From JBPRGG01 sp051418075 (lineage in GTDB: Bacteria; Bacteroidota; Bacteroidia; Cytophagales; Cyclobacteriaceae), in contig JBPRGG010000177.1 in the NCBI GenBank assembly GCA_051418075.1, positions 122,852 to 186,851 of the forward strand: 64,000 nt of DNA. The letters are read 5' to 3'. The first letter of the stretch is position 1, and the number at the start of each line of letters is the position of its first letter. This document shows, piece by piece, positions 1-9,119 of the stretch. Under the pieces are notes generated by a model that did not search any database, was not told the origin of the DNA, and saw nothing but the letters and a program-made list of their open reading frames with translations. The position numbers were made by a program, and so were the translations under genes.

Positions 1-3
1 TAA

Positions 4-609
4 ATGATCAAGGAACACATAATAAATAGATCTACTGAATTATTTCTTTACTATGGTTTTTCTAAGGTCACAGCCGACGAAATTGCCAAAAGCGCTGGAA
101 TCAGTAAAAAAACCTTGTATAATTACTTCAGTGGCAAAGAAGAAATTTTAAATGCAGTGGTAAATCAAATTCTGCTGGATCTGGAATCAAAAGCTAATAT
201 CATTATTCAGGAAGATGACCTTTTCCCTCAAAAGCTAAAACAGGTAATCAATATTGTTTCAGACGCATTAGCTAAATTAACTCCTCAATTTTTGGAAGAT
301 ATCCAGATAAAATTACCTGAAACATGGCAATTTCTGGTAAAGCAAAAAGATGAAATTATTAAAAAGTATTTCACCAAATTACTGGAACAAGGGAATGAAA
401 CTGGATATCTGAGGCCGGAAATTAATAAGGAAATAGCAACTATCATGCTCATGATCTCAGTAGAACATTTGTTTGATCCCAATTTCATCCAGAATTTACC
501 CAGGGATGTTTTTACAAATATCCCACGATCTACCAATGAGATATTCGATAAGATCATTGATGTATTATACCACGGCATTCTTACAGAAGCAGCCAAAAAG
601 GAAATATAA
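4..609 (+). CDS. TetR/AcrR family transcriptional regulator
   Basis: A 201-residue one-domain regulator. The N-terminal helix-turn-helix lies at about residues 23-44 and includes the stretch DEIAKSAGISKKTLYNYF, which is typical of TetR proteins. The rest is a helical ligand-binding region that cannot be assigned a ligand. A TAA stop sits immediately in front of the ATG, so the N-terminus is complete even though the gene starts at the window edge. It lies 38 bases upstream of a TolC/HlyD/ABC-2 permease set on the same strand. From that context it is probably the local repressor of this efflux operon, which is the usual arrangement for TetR proteins. The ligand and operator are not visible. Confidence 0.9.
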   Translation: MIKEHIINRSTELFLYYGFSKVTADEIAKSAGISKKTLYNYFSGKEEILNAVVNQILLDLESKANIIIQEDDLFPQKLKQVINIVSDALAKLTPQFLEDIQIKLPETWQFLVKQKDEIIKKYFTKLLEQGNETGYLRPEINKEIATIMLMISVEHLFDPNFIQNLPRDVFTNIPRSTNEIFDKIIDVLYHGILTEAAKKEI

Positions 610-647
610 AATTTTTTTGAATGTAGGAAACTAATAAAACTAAAATA

Positions 648-1991
648 GTGAATATGGTTACACAAAAGAAAAAATGGCTTATCATCAGCCTTTTATTGAT
701 ATCTTTTTCAGTAAAGGCCCAGGAACCGGGCTTAGACCGGCTTCATCTGATTGAAGCAGCGCTTGAAAAAAGCAATGAAATTTATATACAGGAAAAGAAA
801 GCCTCCCTGAGCCGGCTAGACCGGCAAAAGGCCCGGATGACTTATTTACCTAAAATTACTTTTAATTCTTCTTATACCATCCTGAATGATGATATCAGTT
901 TCGCAGTACCGCCTATACAAATACCGGTAGGGCCGGGGCAGATGCTGGAAAAGCAGCTGGACCCCGTTACTCTGCAGGAAAGAAATATATTCCGGGCAAA
1001 TATTGAAGCAAATATGGTGATTTTCAGTGGGCTAAAAGCTCCTTTATTGGCATCTGCCGCTTATCATAAATATCAGGCTGAGACAGCATTACTTTCAGGA
1101 CAAAAGGCAGACATTATAGCTGCCGTGATGGGATATTATGATAGATTGGCTTTGCTGGAACAATCCGCTAAAATTTTAGCTGACAGCAGGAAACGTCTGG
1201 ATAAGCAAACAGAATACAGCCAAAAAGCTTTTGAAGCAGGATTGGTATCAGCCTATGATCTTAACAAGATCAAAATTGCTCAAAGAGAACTAAATGCTAA
1301 AGAAATAGAATTAGCAGGTAAGAAAAAACTGGTCTTGTTAAAGCTAAGCCAACTGACTGGTATCAATCAGGAGCAGTTGTCCCAACTTCAGGTAAATCTT
1401 AATCTCTGGCCTGGTGTAGTCAATCAAAATAATATACATAACCGGGCTGAACTTAAAGCCCTTGATGAATCCATCCTGGCTAATAATAAAAAAAGACAAG
1501 CAGAATTAGCCGGATATCTGCCCCAGGTAGCCATATTTGGTCGAAGAGAGATTTATGAAGATGATCTTTCCGCACTTGACCCCGTGTGGTATGCCGGTAT
1601 AGGATTAAAATGGCATTTGTTTGATGGCCTACAGCGTAGTAGGGATGTCCAAAAGGCTCGTATAGAGACTGAGATAGCCATCAGAAAAAAGGAAGATGCC
1701 CTGGAGCAGTTGGCTCTGAATCATGATCAAGCTTATGAAAATTTACAGGTAGCTGACAAATTGATAGAGGTAGCTCAGCAAAAATTAGAAGATGCCCGCG
1801 AAGGATTTGAAATTACCACCAAAGAATACCAGGTAGGGCTTACCGGGATTACTGAGCGCTTAGCGGCTGAATCAGATCTGCAAAAAGCGGAAATGGATTA
1901 TTTGCAGGCGGTTTATGATCAAAGAGTTGCCAGTCTCAGATTATTGAATGCAACAGGAGAATTAACCATCAAAAACATTAAAAATAAATAA
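648..1991 (+). CDS. TolC family outer-membrane efflux channel
   Basis: A 447-residue protein with an N-terminal signal peptide (hydrophobic core LIISLLLISFS, cleavage near VKAQ), followed by two long helical repeats rich in Ala, Leu, Gln and Lys as in the outer membrane efflux protein (OEP) family. The length is normal for TolC homologues. The start may be the GTG at 648 or the ATG at 654; the two differ by two residues. It should form the outer-membrane exit duct for the adjacent membrane-fusion protein and ABC-2 permease, whose gene follows after 2 bases. The substrate is unknown. Confidence 0.9.
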   Translation: MNMVTQKKKWLIISLLLISFSVKAQEPGLDRLHLIEAALEKSNEIYIQEKKASLSRLDRQKARMTYLPKITFNSSYTILNDDISFAVPPIQIPVGPGQMLEKQLDPVTLQERNIFRANIEANMVIFSGLKAPLLASAAYHKYQAETALLSGQKADIIAAVMGYYDRLALLEQSAKILADSRKRLDKQTEYSQKAFEAGLVSAYDLNKIKIAQRELNAKEIELAGKKKLVLLKLSQLTGINQEQLSQLQVNLNLWPGVVNQNNIHNRAELKALDESILANNKKRQAELAGYLPQVAIFGRREIYEDDLSALDPVWYAGIGLKWHLFDGLQRSRDVQKARIETEIAIRKKEDALEQLALNHDQAYENLQVADKLIEVAQQKLEDAREGFEITTKEYQVGLTGITERLAAESDLQKAEMDYLQAVYDQRVASLRLLNATGELTIKNIKNK

Positions 1992-1993
1992 AA

Positions 1994-2965
1994 ATGAAAA
2001 GTATTAAAGCATTTATTGGAATCTTGATTTTTGGGAGTTTACTTATCAGCTGTAGTGAAGAAGAACAGCGTTATCAGGACGATTTGCAAGGGAAGGTAAA
2101 AAAAGAGATCTTGTATATAGCACCAAAAGTACCTGGCCGGATCCTTGAAATCAGGGTAAAAGAAGGGGAAGTCATTCAACAGGGAGATACATTGGCTGTT
2201 CTGGATATTCCTGAAGTCGAAGCTAAATATCAACAAGCCCAGGGAGCCTTAATGGCTGCCCAAAATCAATATGAGATGGCCCGACATGGAGCTACTATAC
2301 ATGAAAGGGAGCAGGTAGAGGCCATGTTTCAGGCTGCTACCGAACAATTTGGACTGGCCCAAAAAACCTACCAAAGGTTAAATCAAATGTACCAGGATTC
2401 GTTAATCTCTTCGCAGAAATACGATGAAATCCTGACCAAATATATGAGTGCCAAGGCACAATTAGAAGCTGCAAAAGCCAAAAGGAATGATGTGGAAGGA
2501 GGTTTACGTTCGGAAAAGATAGAGATGGCCCGGGGGGATATGATCAGGGCTGAAGGCGCTTTGAAAGAAACAGAGGCAGCCTTGAAAGAAAAGTATTTGG
2601 TGGCCCCTTCCCAAATGCAGGTGGAGACTATTGCCTTACAACCGGGAGAACTGGCCTTGCCTGGTTATAATATTTTTGTAGGTTATTTGCCTGGAAGTGC
2701 ATTTTTCCGCTTCACTATTGGAGAAAGTGAAGTCATGAATTACAAGATCGGCCAGACTTTTAAGGTAAAACAAGCCTTTGACCAGGATAAATTGTACCAG
2801 GCAAAGCTGGTGAGTATCAAACATTTGAATGCCTATGCCGATCAAACTTCTCCGTTTCCGGAATATGAACTGGGAGAATCAGTGTATGAATTGAAATTGC
2901 TACCCACAGATCCCACTTCCCGTCAGGAATTGATTGCCAATATTAAAGTTTTAATGGAGGAGTAA
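1994..2965 (+). CDS. HlyD-family membrane-fusion lipoprotein
   Basis: A 323-residue periplasmic adaptor. It carries a lipoprotein signal (LLISC, Cys20) rather than the single transmembrane anchor common in HlyD proteins. A biotinyl/lipoyl-like half-motif follows at about residues 45-75 (VPGRILEIRVKEGEVIQQGD). Residues 75-195 form an Ala/Gln/Glu-rich coiled-coil hairpin, and a beta-barrel segment extends to the end. It sits between the TolC gene (2-base gap) and the ABC-2 permease gene (1-base gap), so the three are almost certainly one transcript. It should bridge the inner-membrane permease and the outer-membrane channel. Confidence 0.88.
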   Translation: MKSIKAFIGILIFGSLLISCSEEEQRYQDDLQGKVKKEILYIAPKVPGRILEIRVKEGEVIQQGDTLAVLDIPEVEAKYQQAQGALMAAQNQYEMARHGATIHEREQVEAMFQAATEQFGLAQKTYQRLNQMYQDSLISSQKYDEILTKYMSAKAQLEAAKAKRNDVEGGLRSEKIEMARGDMIRAEGALKETEAALKEKYLVAPSQMQVETIALQPGELALPGYNIFVGYLPGSAFFRFTIGESEVMNYKIGQTFKVKQAFDQDKLYQAKLVSIKHLNAYADQTSPFPEYELGESVYELKLLPTDPTSRQELIANIKVLMEE

Positions 2966-2966
2966 T

Positions 2967-4142
2967 ATGTTCAAAAATATGTATCAAATCATAAAGCGGG
3001 AATTAAAAATGTTTTCCCAAAATACGGTGATGCTGGCCGTGTTCCTGGGTGCACCACTATTTTTTGGTATCCTGCTGGGATATGTTTACCGTGATGCTCA
3101 GGTGGCAAACCTACCTGTTCTGGTGGTAGATTTTGACAATTCTCCCTTGAGCAATCAAATGATAGATGCCCTGGAAGACAATCAATATTTACAGGTTAGA
3201 AAAACACTATATGACAATCATGAAGTAAAATCGATCATGCAGCAGGGATTGGATAATGCTGTAATTACAATTCCGGCTGGATTTGAGGGAGATATTCAAC
3301 AAAAAAGGCATCCTGAATTGACGGTAGATTTAAATGCGGCAAATATTTTAACTGCCAATTATGCGGCCAGAGGTATTCAACATGTATTAGGTACCATCAA
3401 TGCAGGGATTGAGATCAAAGCCATCAATAAAAAAGGTGTACCGGTTTCAATTGCTCAGCAGCAATATGAGACTTTTCATGTGAGTATGACACGTTTTTTC
3501 AACCCGGGGGCAAATTACCTGGAATTTTTATGGCCGGGTGTATTGGCAGCCATTTTACAACAAGTATATTTACTGGCCCTGGCCCTTACATTCAGCCGTG
3601 AATTTGAAAAAAACACTTTCAGAGAGCTGACAGATCAAACAAAGAGTACCTCATTGATCATGTTTTCCAAGACAATCCCTTATTTTATCATAGGCATGAT
3701 TTTATGGGGTGGTATCCTTAAGCTACTGTTTCCTTTTTTCAGGATTACCATTAATATGGATTTGATGGCCATGTTTTGGATTACTTCCCTGTTTATTCTG
3801 GCAGCCACCTTTATTGGGATTATGGTTAGTATATTAATTCCCAGCCAGCTAAAAGCCACAGAAATCCTGATGATTGTGGCTTCTCCCAGCTTTATTCTCA
3901 GTGGTTTCACCTGGCCTTTATCACAAATGCCTGAGTGGGTTCAGGGTATTGCCAGAACCGTTCCTCTGACCCCTTTTCTAATTGGTTTCAGGAAAATATT
4001 TATGCTGGATGGAAATTTGGGAACCATTCAACCGGAATTGTGGAATTTAATTTATATTACCCTGGCTTCAGCTATAATTTCATGGATTGCCTTATTTTTT
4101 AAAGTACGTAAATCATTGAAGTTGAAAAATGGCCTGATTTGA
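2967..4142 (+). CDS. ABC-2 type transporter permease
   Basis: A 391-residue membrane protein. One transmembrane segment lies near residues 22-42, followed by a periplasmic domain of about 130 residues (LPVLVVDFDNSPLSNQMID onward). Five or so hydrophobic segments follow from residue 185 to the end, which is the layout of ABC2_membrane_3/YhhJ-type permeases. It is the last gene of the TetR-TolC-HlyD set. No ATP-binding subunit is encoded next to it in the visible sequence, so the ATPase either lies elsewhere or the family works with an unlinked one. Drug or lipid efflux is the usual role of the family; nothing here fixes the substrate. Confidence 0.88.
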   Translation: MFKNMYQIIKRELKMFSQNTVMLAVFLGAPLFFGILLGYVYRDAQVANLPVLVVDFDNSPLSNQMIDALEDNQYLQVRKTLYDNHEVKSIMQQGLDNAVITIPAGFEGDIQQKRHPELTVDLNAANILTANYAARGIQHVLGTINAGIEIKAINKKGVPVSIAQQQYETFHVSMTRFFNPGANYLEFLWPGVLAAILQQVYLLALALTFSREFEKNTFRELTDQTKSTSLIMFSKTIPYFIIGMILWGGILKLLFPFFRITINMDLMAMFWITSLFILAATFIGIMVSILIPSQLKATEILMIVASPSFILSGFTWPLSQMPEWVQGIARTVPLTPFLIGFRKIFMLDGNLGTIQPELWNLIYITLASAIISWIALFFKVRKSLKLKNGLI

Positions 4143-4233
4143 TTCAAGTATAGTTTCCTGAAAATTGTGCTGTTAAAAGAAGCTTATAATTTTAACCTGA
4201 TAAATTAGAGAGATTTTCAGATTGTAAAAGCAA

Positions 4234-4677
4234 TTATTTAAAAGCAGGCATTTCATTCAGGAAGGTGACTTTTCCTGTCACAGCATTAATTTCACAACAG
4301 TAATGGACCAATCCATTGGTGGTAGCCAGGTATTGGGCCTGATGGACCTGGTTATAGGTAGCAGCCTGCCAAAAAGTATCCTGGGTGATCTTAACCTGGG
4401 GTGCTTTACACTCCACAATTAAATAAGGTTTCCCCTGGCGGCTATATACTAAAATGTCAGAACGCTTGCTGATCTGGTTATATTTCAGCCCACCCTCCAG
4501 CCTGATCAAAGATTTAGGATAGTTAAGATAGTTGATCAGGTAATGTACGAAATGCTGCCTGACCCACTCCTCAGGAGTTAATTGCAGGTATTTTTTTCTG
4601 ATTATGTCAAAATATTCTACTTTACCACTACTTTTTTTAAGGTTTATCTGACAAGCAGGAAGATTCAATGTTTCCAT
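4234..4677 (-). CDS. HsdR N-terminal-like (HSDR_N_2) nuclease-fold protein
   Basis: A 147-residue protein matching the small stand-alone type I restriction enzyme R N-terminal domain common in Bacteroidota. The PD-(D/E)xK-type signature is visible: Asp in KRSDILVYSRQGKPY, then VECKAP (Glu-x-Lys). It has no helicase domain and no HsdM or HsdS neighbour, so it is not a working restriction subunit by itself. In other Bacteroidota this gene often sits near holA; here it lies alone between the efflux operon and an SLC13 gene. Its cellular role is unknown; DNA binding or cleavage is inferred from the fold. Confidence 0.8.
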   Translation of the reverse strand: METLNLPACQINLKKSSGKVEYFDIIRKKYLQLTPEEWVRQHFVHYLINYLNYPKSLIRLEGGLKYNQISKRSDILVYSRQGKPYLIVECKAPQVKITQDTFWQAATYNQVHQAQYLATTNGLVHYCCEINAVTGKVTFLNEMPAFK

Positions 4678-4771
4678 AAAAACAAATATAAATGGTATTG
4701 TTTATAATCTGACGACCAAGAGCTGATTAAAAAATAAATTAGGAAAAATACGCATAGATTTACTTTATTGC

Positions 4772-4779
4772 TATTTTTG
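4772..4779 (+). promoter_or_regulatory. Candidate -7 box for the SLC13 gene
   Basis: TATTTTTG matches the Bacteroidota -7 consensus TAnnTTTG and lies 50 bases upstream of the SLC13 ATG. No convincing TTTG -33 box is seen at the right spacing, so the call is moderate. Confidence 0.4.
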
Positions 4780-4829
4780 CCCAATTCATATAGTCTATAG
4801 AAAAGGTAGATTAATAATGTGAATTGAAT

Positions 4830-6611
4830 ATGCTAAATTCATTTACCCCGGCTTTTGTGATCCTGGTGATCTTTGCCCTGTTTTTGATGATTTATAAAGA
4901 TCTGGTCAGACCTTCGCATGGATTTTTGCTGGCCATTCTATTGTTTACCATTACCGGGATACTTTCCACCTCAGAAATCTTATCCGGATTTGCCAATCCA
5001 TCTATCGCCAGTATCCTCCTGTTAATCCTGATAACTTCTGCCTTAAGGAAGAATTTTAATCTTGAATTGATATTCGACCTGATATTTCAGCGGGCTAAAA
5101 GCTACAGAGGCTTTATGTTGAGGATGATGACGCAGGTAGCATTATTATCATCATTTATCAACAACACACCAGTGGTGGCTTTAATGACCCCTTATGTGTT
5201 TGATTGGGGTAAAAAACATGATATTGCACCTTCAAAGCTACTAATTCCTTTGTCTTATGCTACCATCATGGGAGGGATGATCACCCTGATAGGTACTTCT
5301 ACCACGCTGGTCTTGAATGGCTTTCTGATTGATTTCAACCTGCCCGAATTAAATCCCTATAACCTGCTAAAAGTTGGACTGGTAATTGCTTTCACCGGTA
5401 TTTTATTCATTGCTTTGGTGGCACATAAGCTATTGCCTCAAAACCGCGATACCCTGGAAAGCTACAATCGTAATCCCCGGGAATATGTTGTGGAAACTCA
5501 TTTAACCGTTAATTCAACAATAACCAATAAAACCATTAAAGAGGCTGGATTAAGGAATTTAAAAGGTGTTTACCTGGTGGAAATTATTAGAAAGAACAGA
5601 ACCATTACTCCTGTTCAGCCAAATGAAGTCATACAACCAGAGGATATTCTGATCTTTGCCGGAAATACCAATGACATTGTGGAATTGGTTAAGGAAGGTA
5701 ATGATATTTGTCTTCCGGATGGTCAGGAAAAGCCTAATGGAGGCAGGATAGATGTCGTTGAATCGGTCATCAGTAACAATTCAAGCCTGATTGGAAAAAC
5801 TGTGAAAGAAGCCGATTTCCGAAAAAGATATGATGCAGCCATCATTGCCATACATCGAAACGGAGAGAAACTGACAGGAAAAATTGGTCAGATCAAGCTT
5901 AATCCGGGTGACCTGTTGCTGGTTTATGCCGGGGCTGATTTTGTGAACCGGGCCGATTTGTACCGGGACATTTATGTAGTTTCCAAATTAAGAGAAATTG
6001 TAAACCCGGGCAGAAAAAAATATTATGCATTGGCTACAATGGTGATTTGTGCCATTGTTTTGTTGATACTGGGGCAATTTTCCTTATTTGCTTCGCTTCT
6101 GATAATTTTTTCTATCTTAGCCAGTTTTGGAATGATTACCGTACAGGATATCAAACGCGAATTGGACCTCAACCTGATTGCCATCCTTGTTTTCTCACTA
6201 GCGCTGGGACAGGCCATCATAAAAACCGGAACAGGAGATATGATCGGAGACTGGATGCTGGATTTGTTGCAACCTTTTGGAAATATTGCTGTGTTAACTG
6301 GTCTGCTTATTCTGACTACTCTTCTAACCTCCTTTGTAACCAATGTAGGAGCCATTTCTATTGCTTTTCCACTAGCCTTTTCTATCAGTAATACCATGCA
6401 AATAGATGGTAGTCCCTTCTATTTAGCCCTGGCCTATGCTGCATCAGCTGCCTTTTTGACCCCCATCGGGTACCAAACTAACTTAATTATTTATGGACCT
6501 GGCAGTTATACCTTTAAAGATTTCTTTAAGATTGGCTTGCCGGTTACCATTTTATATCTGACCATGACCATCATGATGGTCATTTTTCTTTTTCCTGATA
6601 TTTTTCTTTAA
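4830..6611 (+). CDS. SLC13-family permease with two TrkA-C domains
   Basis: A 593-residue transporter. About five hydrophobic segments come first, including the SNP-type motif region FINNTPVVALMTPYV (residues about 110-125) and IGTSTTLVLNG. Two cytoplasmic TrkA-C/RCK_C domains follow (about 205-290 and 305-385, each ending in a PxDxLLxxAG-like strand), and then a second membrane half with FVTNVGAISIAFP and a GYQTN motif. This is the layout of bacterial SLC13/DASS anion transporters with RCK_C inserts. Many relatives move sulfate, dicarboxylates or other anions; the substrate cannot be read here. A TTG six bases upstream is in frame, but the ATG is preferred. Confidence 0.9.
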   Translation: MLNSFTPAFVILVIFALFLMIYKDLVRPSHGFLLAILLFTITGILSTSEILSGFANPSIASILLLILITSALRKNFNLELIFDLIFQRAKSYRGFMLRMMTQVALLSSFINNTPVVALMTPYVFDWGKKHDIAPSKLLIPLSYATIMGGMITLIGTSTTLVLNGFLIDFNLPELNPYNLLKVGLVIAFTGILFIALVAHKLLPQNRDTLESYNRNPREYVVETHLTVNSTITNKTIKEAGLRNLKGVYLVEIIRKNRTITPVQPNEVIQPEDILIFAGNTNDIVELVKEGNDICLPDGQEKPNGGRIDVVESVISNNSSLIGKTVKEADFRKRYDAAIIAIHRNGEKLTGKIGQIKLNPGDLLLVYAGADFVNRADLYRDIYVVSKLREIVNPGRKKYYALATMVICAIVLLILGQFSLFASLLIIFSILASFGMITVQDIKRELDLNLIAILVFSLALGQAIIKTGTGDMIGDWMLDLLQPFGNIAVLTGLLILTTLLTSFVTNVGAISIAFPLAFSISNTMQIDGSPFYLALAYAASAAFLTPIGYQTNLIIYGPGSYTFKDFFKIGLPVTILYLTMTIMMVIFLFPDIFL

Positions 6612-6700
6612 CAAAATATTGTTTGAAGCGTTATTAATCATAATTCAGGTTTATACAATCCCGAATATTATTTTTTAGGCTTATTTAAATTTTTTTTACT

Positions 6701-6955
6701 ATGAAAACATTGATATCCCGCACTAAGTATGTTCTCTATCAATACAAACCCATTTTACCTTATTATTTTGATCAAACTGATATTCTTGAATTACAGGAAG
6801 ATAAATTCAAACAGTATGATATGAATGCCATGATCAAAGCTGCCTGCGACAAAAACTCCTGTACGGAAGAAGAAATTGAGATAATAGATGTGTTTGATCA
6901 TAAGGACACATTAAATAATTACCTTATAAGCCATAACCTCAGATACCTCACCTAA
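6701..6955 (+). CDS. Small hypothetical protein (84 aa)
   Basis: An 84-residue, soluble, acidic-to-neutral protein with no signal peptide or membrane segment. It starts MKTLISRTKYVLYQYKP and contains a Cys pair in CDKNSC. I do not recognise a family. The start has an A/T-rich leader but no clear promoter box. It stands alone between the SLC13 gene and a secreted esterase gene on the same strand, with gaps of about 90 and 110 bases, and nothing in the context suggests a function. It is called as coding because of its amino-acid composition and the lack of a better reading in other frames. Confidence 0.6.
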   Translation: MKTLISRTKYVLYQYKPILPYYFDQTDILELQEDKFKQYDMNAMIKAACDKNSCTEEEIEIIDVFDHKDTLNNYLISHNLRYLT

Positions 6956-7063
6956 ATTTTTTTATCAAGTTCATTATACGATGTTCTTTTCTTTTTCTGT
7001 TACCTGTTGTTAGTTATTGGCAATTTAATTAGCTTTAATTGAATAACTTAAGGCTTATTTTAT

Positions 7064-8350
7064 ATGCAGAAACTACTGATCTTTTTTGTTTTAGGCTTAT
7101 GTGTATTCCGGGCTTCGGCTCAGGATCATGAACAGGCTAATTATGATGAATCAAAAGTGCCAGAATACCGTTTACCGGATCCATTAAAATTTGAAGATGG
7201 CAACCAAGTAAAAGATCTTAAAGACTGGCAGCAGCGAAGGTCTGAAATTCTGGACCTGTTCAGACATCAGGTATATGGTAAAATTCCGGGAGAATTGACA
7301 ATCAGTCAGGTCAAAACCATGGAAGCGTCAACAAAGGCTTTGAATGGGACGGCTATAAGAAAACAGGTGAGGGTTTATTTTGATAATGCTGAGGAAAGAC
7401 CATACATGGATATCCTTATTTTCATACCTAAAGGAGAGGAAAAACCTGTTCCCATGTTTTTAGGACTTAACTTTTATGGTAATCAAACCATTCATACAGA
7501 TCCTGCCATATTGATTTCAGATCAGTGGATGAGGAATAATGAGGACTTTGGGATCGTCAACAATCGTGCTACAGAAGCTTCCAGAGGAGTCAGGGTGAAT
7601 CGATGGCCAGTTGAAATGATAATCAAGGCGGGTTATGGTCTGGCCACCATTTATTATGGTGACTTGGATCCGGATTATGAAAATTTTCAGGACGGACTGC
7701 ATCCTTTATTGTATAAATCAGGTCAGACTAAGCCCAAGCCAGATGAATGGGGTAGCATCGCAGCCTGGGCAGCAGGCTTAAGTAAAGCAGTAGATTATTT
7801 TGAATCTGACCCTGATATTGATCAGCAAAGAATCATTCTGATGGGACATTCACGCCTTGGCAAGGCTGCTTTATGGGCTGGCGCTCTGGACCAAAGATTT
7901 GCCATAGTGATCTCCAATAATTCAGGTTGTGGTGGCGCTGCCTTATCCCGAAGAAAGATTGGTGAAACCGTAAACCGGATCAATCAACAATTTCCACATT
8001 GGTTTTGTGACAATTTTAATCAATATAATAATCAGGAAGAAGCTTTACCAATTGATCAACATCAACTGATCGCCTTAATGGCTCCCCGGCCGGTATATAT
8101 AGCCAGTGCGGTAGATGATCGTTGGGCTGATCCCAAAGGGGAATTTTTAGCAGGCAAACATGCTTCTCCGGTTTACCAACTTCATGGTTTAGATGGTATG
8201 CCAGTGGAAACAATACCCGACCTGAATCAGCCGGTTATGGAAGGTTATATCGGATATCATATCAGAACAGGGGGACATGATGTAAAAGAATACGATTGGC
8301 AGCAATTTATTAAATTTGCTAACCGTCATTTGAATAAAAAAAACCAATAA
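7064..8350 (+). CDS. CE15-like glucuronoyl esterase / secreted alpha/beta-hydrolase
   Basis: A 428-residue exported enzyme with a signal peptide ending at ASAQ. The nucleophile elbow is GHSRLGK with Ser near residue 263. A CE15-type segment follows (NNSGCGGAALSRRKIGE) holding the likely acidic residue, then WFCDNFNQY, MAPRPVYIASA and GGHDV near the C-terminus with the likely catalytic His. Bacterial CE15 enzymes cleave ester bonds between glucuronic acid and lignin alcohols or related esters of uronates. The length suits the family. The creatininase-family gene begins 6 bases downstream, so the two are probably co-transcribed. True substrate is inferred. Confidence 0.82.
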   Translation: MQKLLIFFVLGLCVFRASAQDHEQANYDESKVPEYRLPDPLKFEDGNQVKDLKDWQQRRSEILDLFRHQVYGKIPGELTISQVKTMEASTKALNGTAIRKQVRVYFDNAEERPYMDILIFIPKGEEKPVPMFLGLNFYGNQTIHTDPAILISDQWMRNNEDFGIVNNRATEASRGVRVNRWPVEMIIKAGYGLATIYYGDLDPDYENFQDGLHPLLYKSGQTKPKPDEWGSIAAWAAGLSKAVDYFESDPDIDQQRIILMGHSRLGKAALWAGALDQRFAIVISNNSGCGGAALSRRKIGETVNRINQQFPHWFCDNFNQYNNQEEALPIDQHQLIALMAPRPVYIASAVDDRWADPKGEFLAGKHASPVYQLHGLDGMPVETIPDLNQPVMEGYIGYHIRTGGHDVKEYDWQQFIKFANRHLNKKNQ

Positions 8351-8356
8351 GCTGAT

Positions 8357-9118
8357 ATGAGACCATATATTTTAGCAGAAACGAATTGGAAAAATATAAA
8401 AATTGAAAAATTTGATGTGGCAATATTACCCTGGGGGGCCACGGAAGCTCATAATTTTCATTTACCTTATGGAACAGATGTGATAGAGGCAGATCATGTG
8501 GCAGCTGAAGCGGCCAAAGTAGCCTGGGAATCCGGGGCTAAAGTGATTGTTTTGCCCACCATACCATTTGGAGTCAATACAGGTCAGGCGGATATCACCC
8601 TGGATATCAACCTAAATCCTTCTACCCAGATGGCGATTTTATCGGATGTGATTACGGTGCTGAACCGCCAGCAAATTCATAAACTGGTGATCTTGAATAG
8701 CCATGGAGGTAATGATTTTAAGCAAATAATCCGGGAGCTGGGATTGAAATTTCCTGATATGTTGATTTGTACCTGCAATTGGTATAAAATTCCAGAGATC
8801 CATTCAATTTTTGATGAACCTGGGGATCATGCCGGTGAAATGGAAACCAGCTTACTGATGCACCTGATGCCGGAGTTGGTGTTGCCATTGGAGCAAGCTG
8901 GCGATGGGAAAGCTAAGAAGTTCAGAGTAAGTGCTTTAAACCAGGGATGGGCCTGGGCTGAACGGGAATGGTCAAAAGTGACTGCTGATACAGGGGTGGG
9001 CAACCCTGCTGCAGCCAGCCCGGAGAAAGGAGCCCAATGTTTTAAAATATTAGCCAGTCAGGTTGGTCAGTTTTTTATTGAACTGGCCCAAACTGATCAG
9101 AAGAATCTTTATGAATGA
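8357..9118 (+). CDS. Creatininase-family amidohydrolase
   Basis: A 253-residue cytoplasmic metalloprotein of the creatininase fold. Metal-binding motifs are visible: GATEAHNFHLPYGTD near residues 28-42, NSHGGND near 115-121 and DHAGEMETS near 155-163. The family includes creatininase, formamide hydrolases in flavin and cobamide-related pathways, and mycofactocin MftE; none of those contexts is present. It directly follows the CE15-like esterase gene with a 6-base gap, hinting at a joint catabolic role. Its stop codon is separated by one base from the convergent UMF1 transporter gene. Confidence 0.85.
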   Translation: MRPYILAETNWKNIKIEKFDVAILPWGATEAHNFHLPYGTDVIEADHVAAEAAKVAWESGAKVIVLPTIPFGVNTGQADITLDINLNPSTQMAILSDVITVLNRQQIHKLVILNSHGGNDFKQIIRELGLKFPDMLICTCNWYKIPEIHSIFDEPGDHAGEMETSLLMHLMPELVLPLEQAGDGKAKKFRVSALNQGWAWAEREWSKVTADTGVGNPAAASPEKGAQCFKILASQVGQFFIELAQTDQKNLYE

Positions 9119-9119
9119 A

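Noticed and set aside
4234..4677. Type I restriction-modification system
   Set aside because: Only an HsdR N-terminal-like domain is present, without helicase, HsdM or HsdS.
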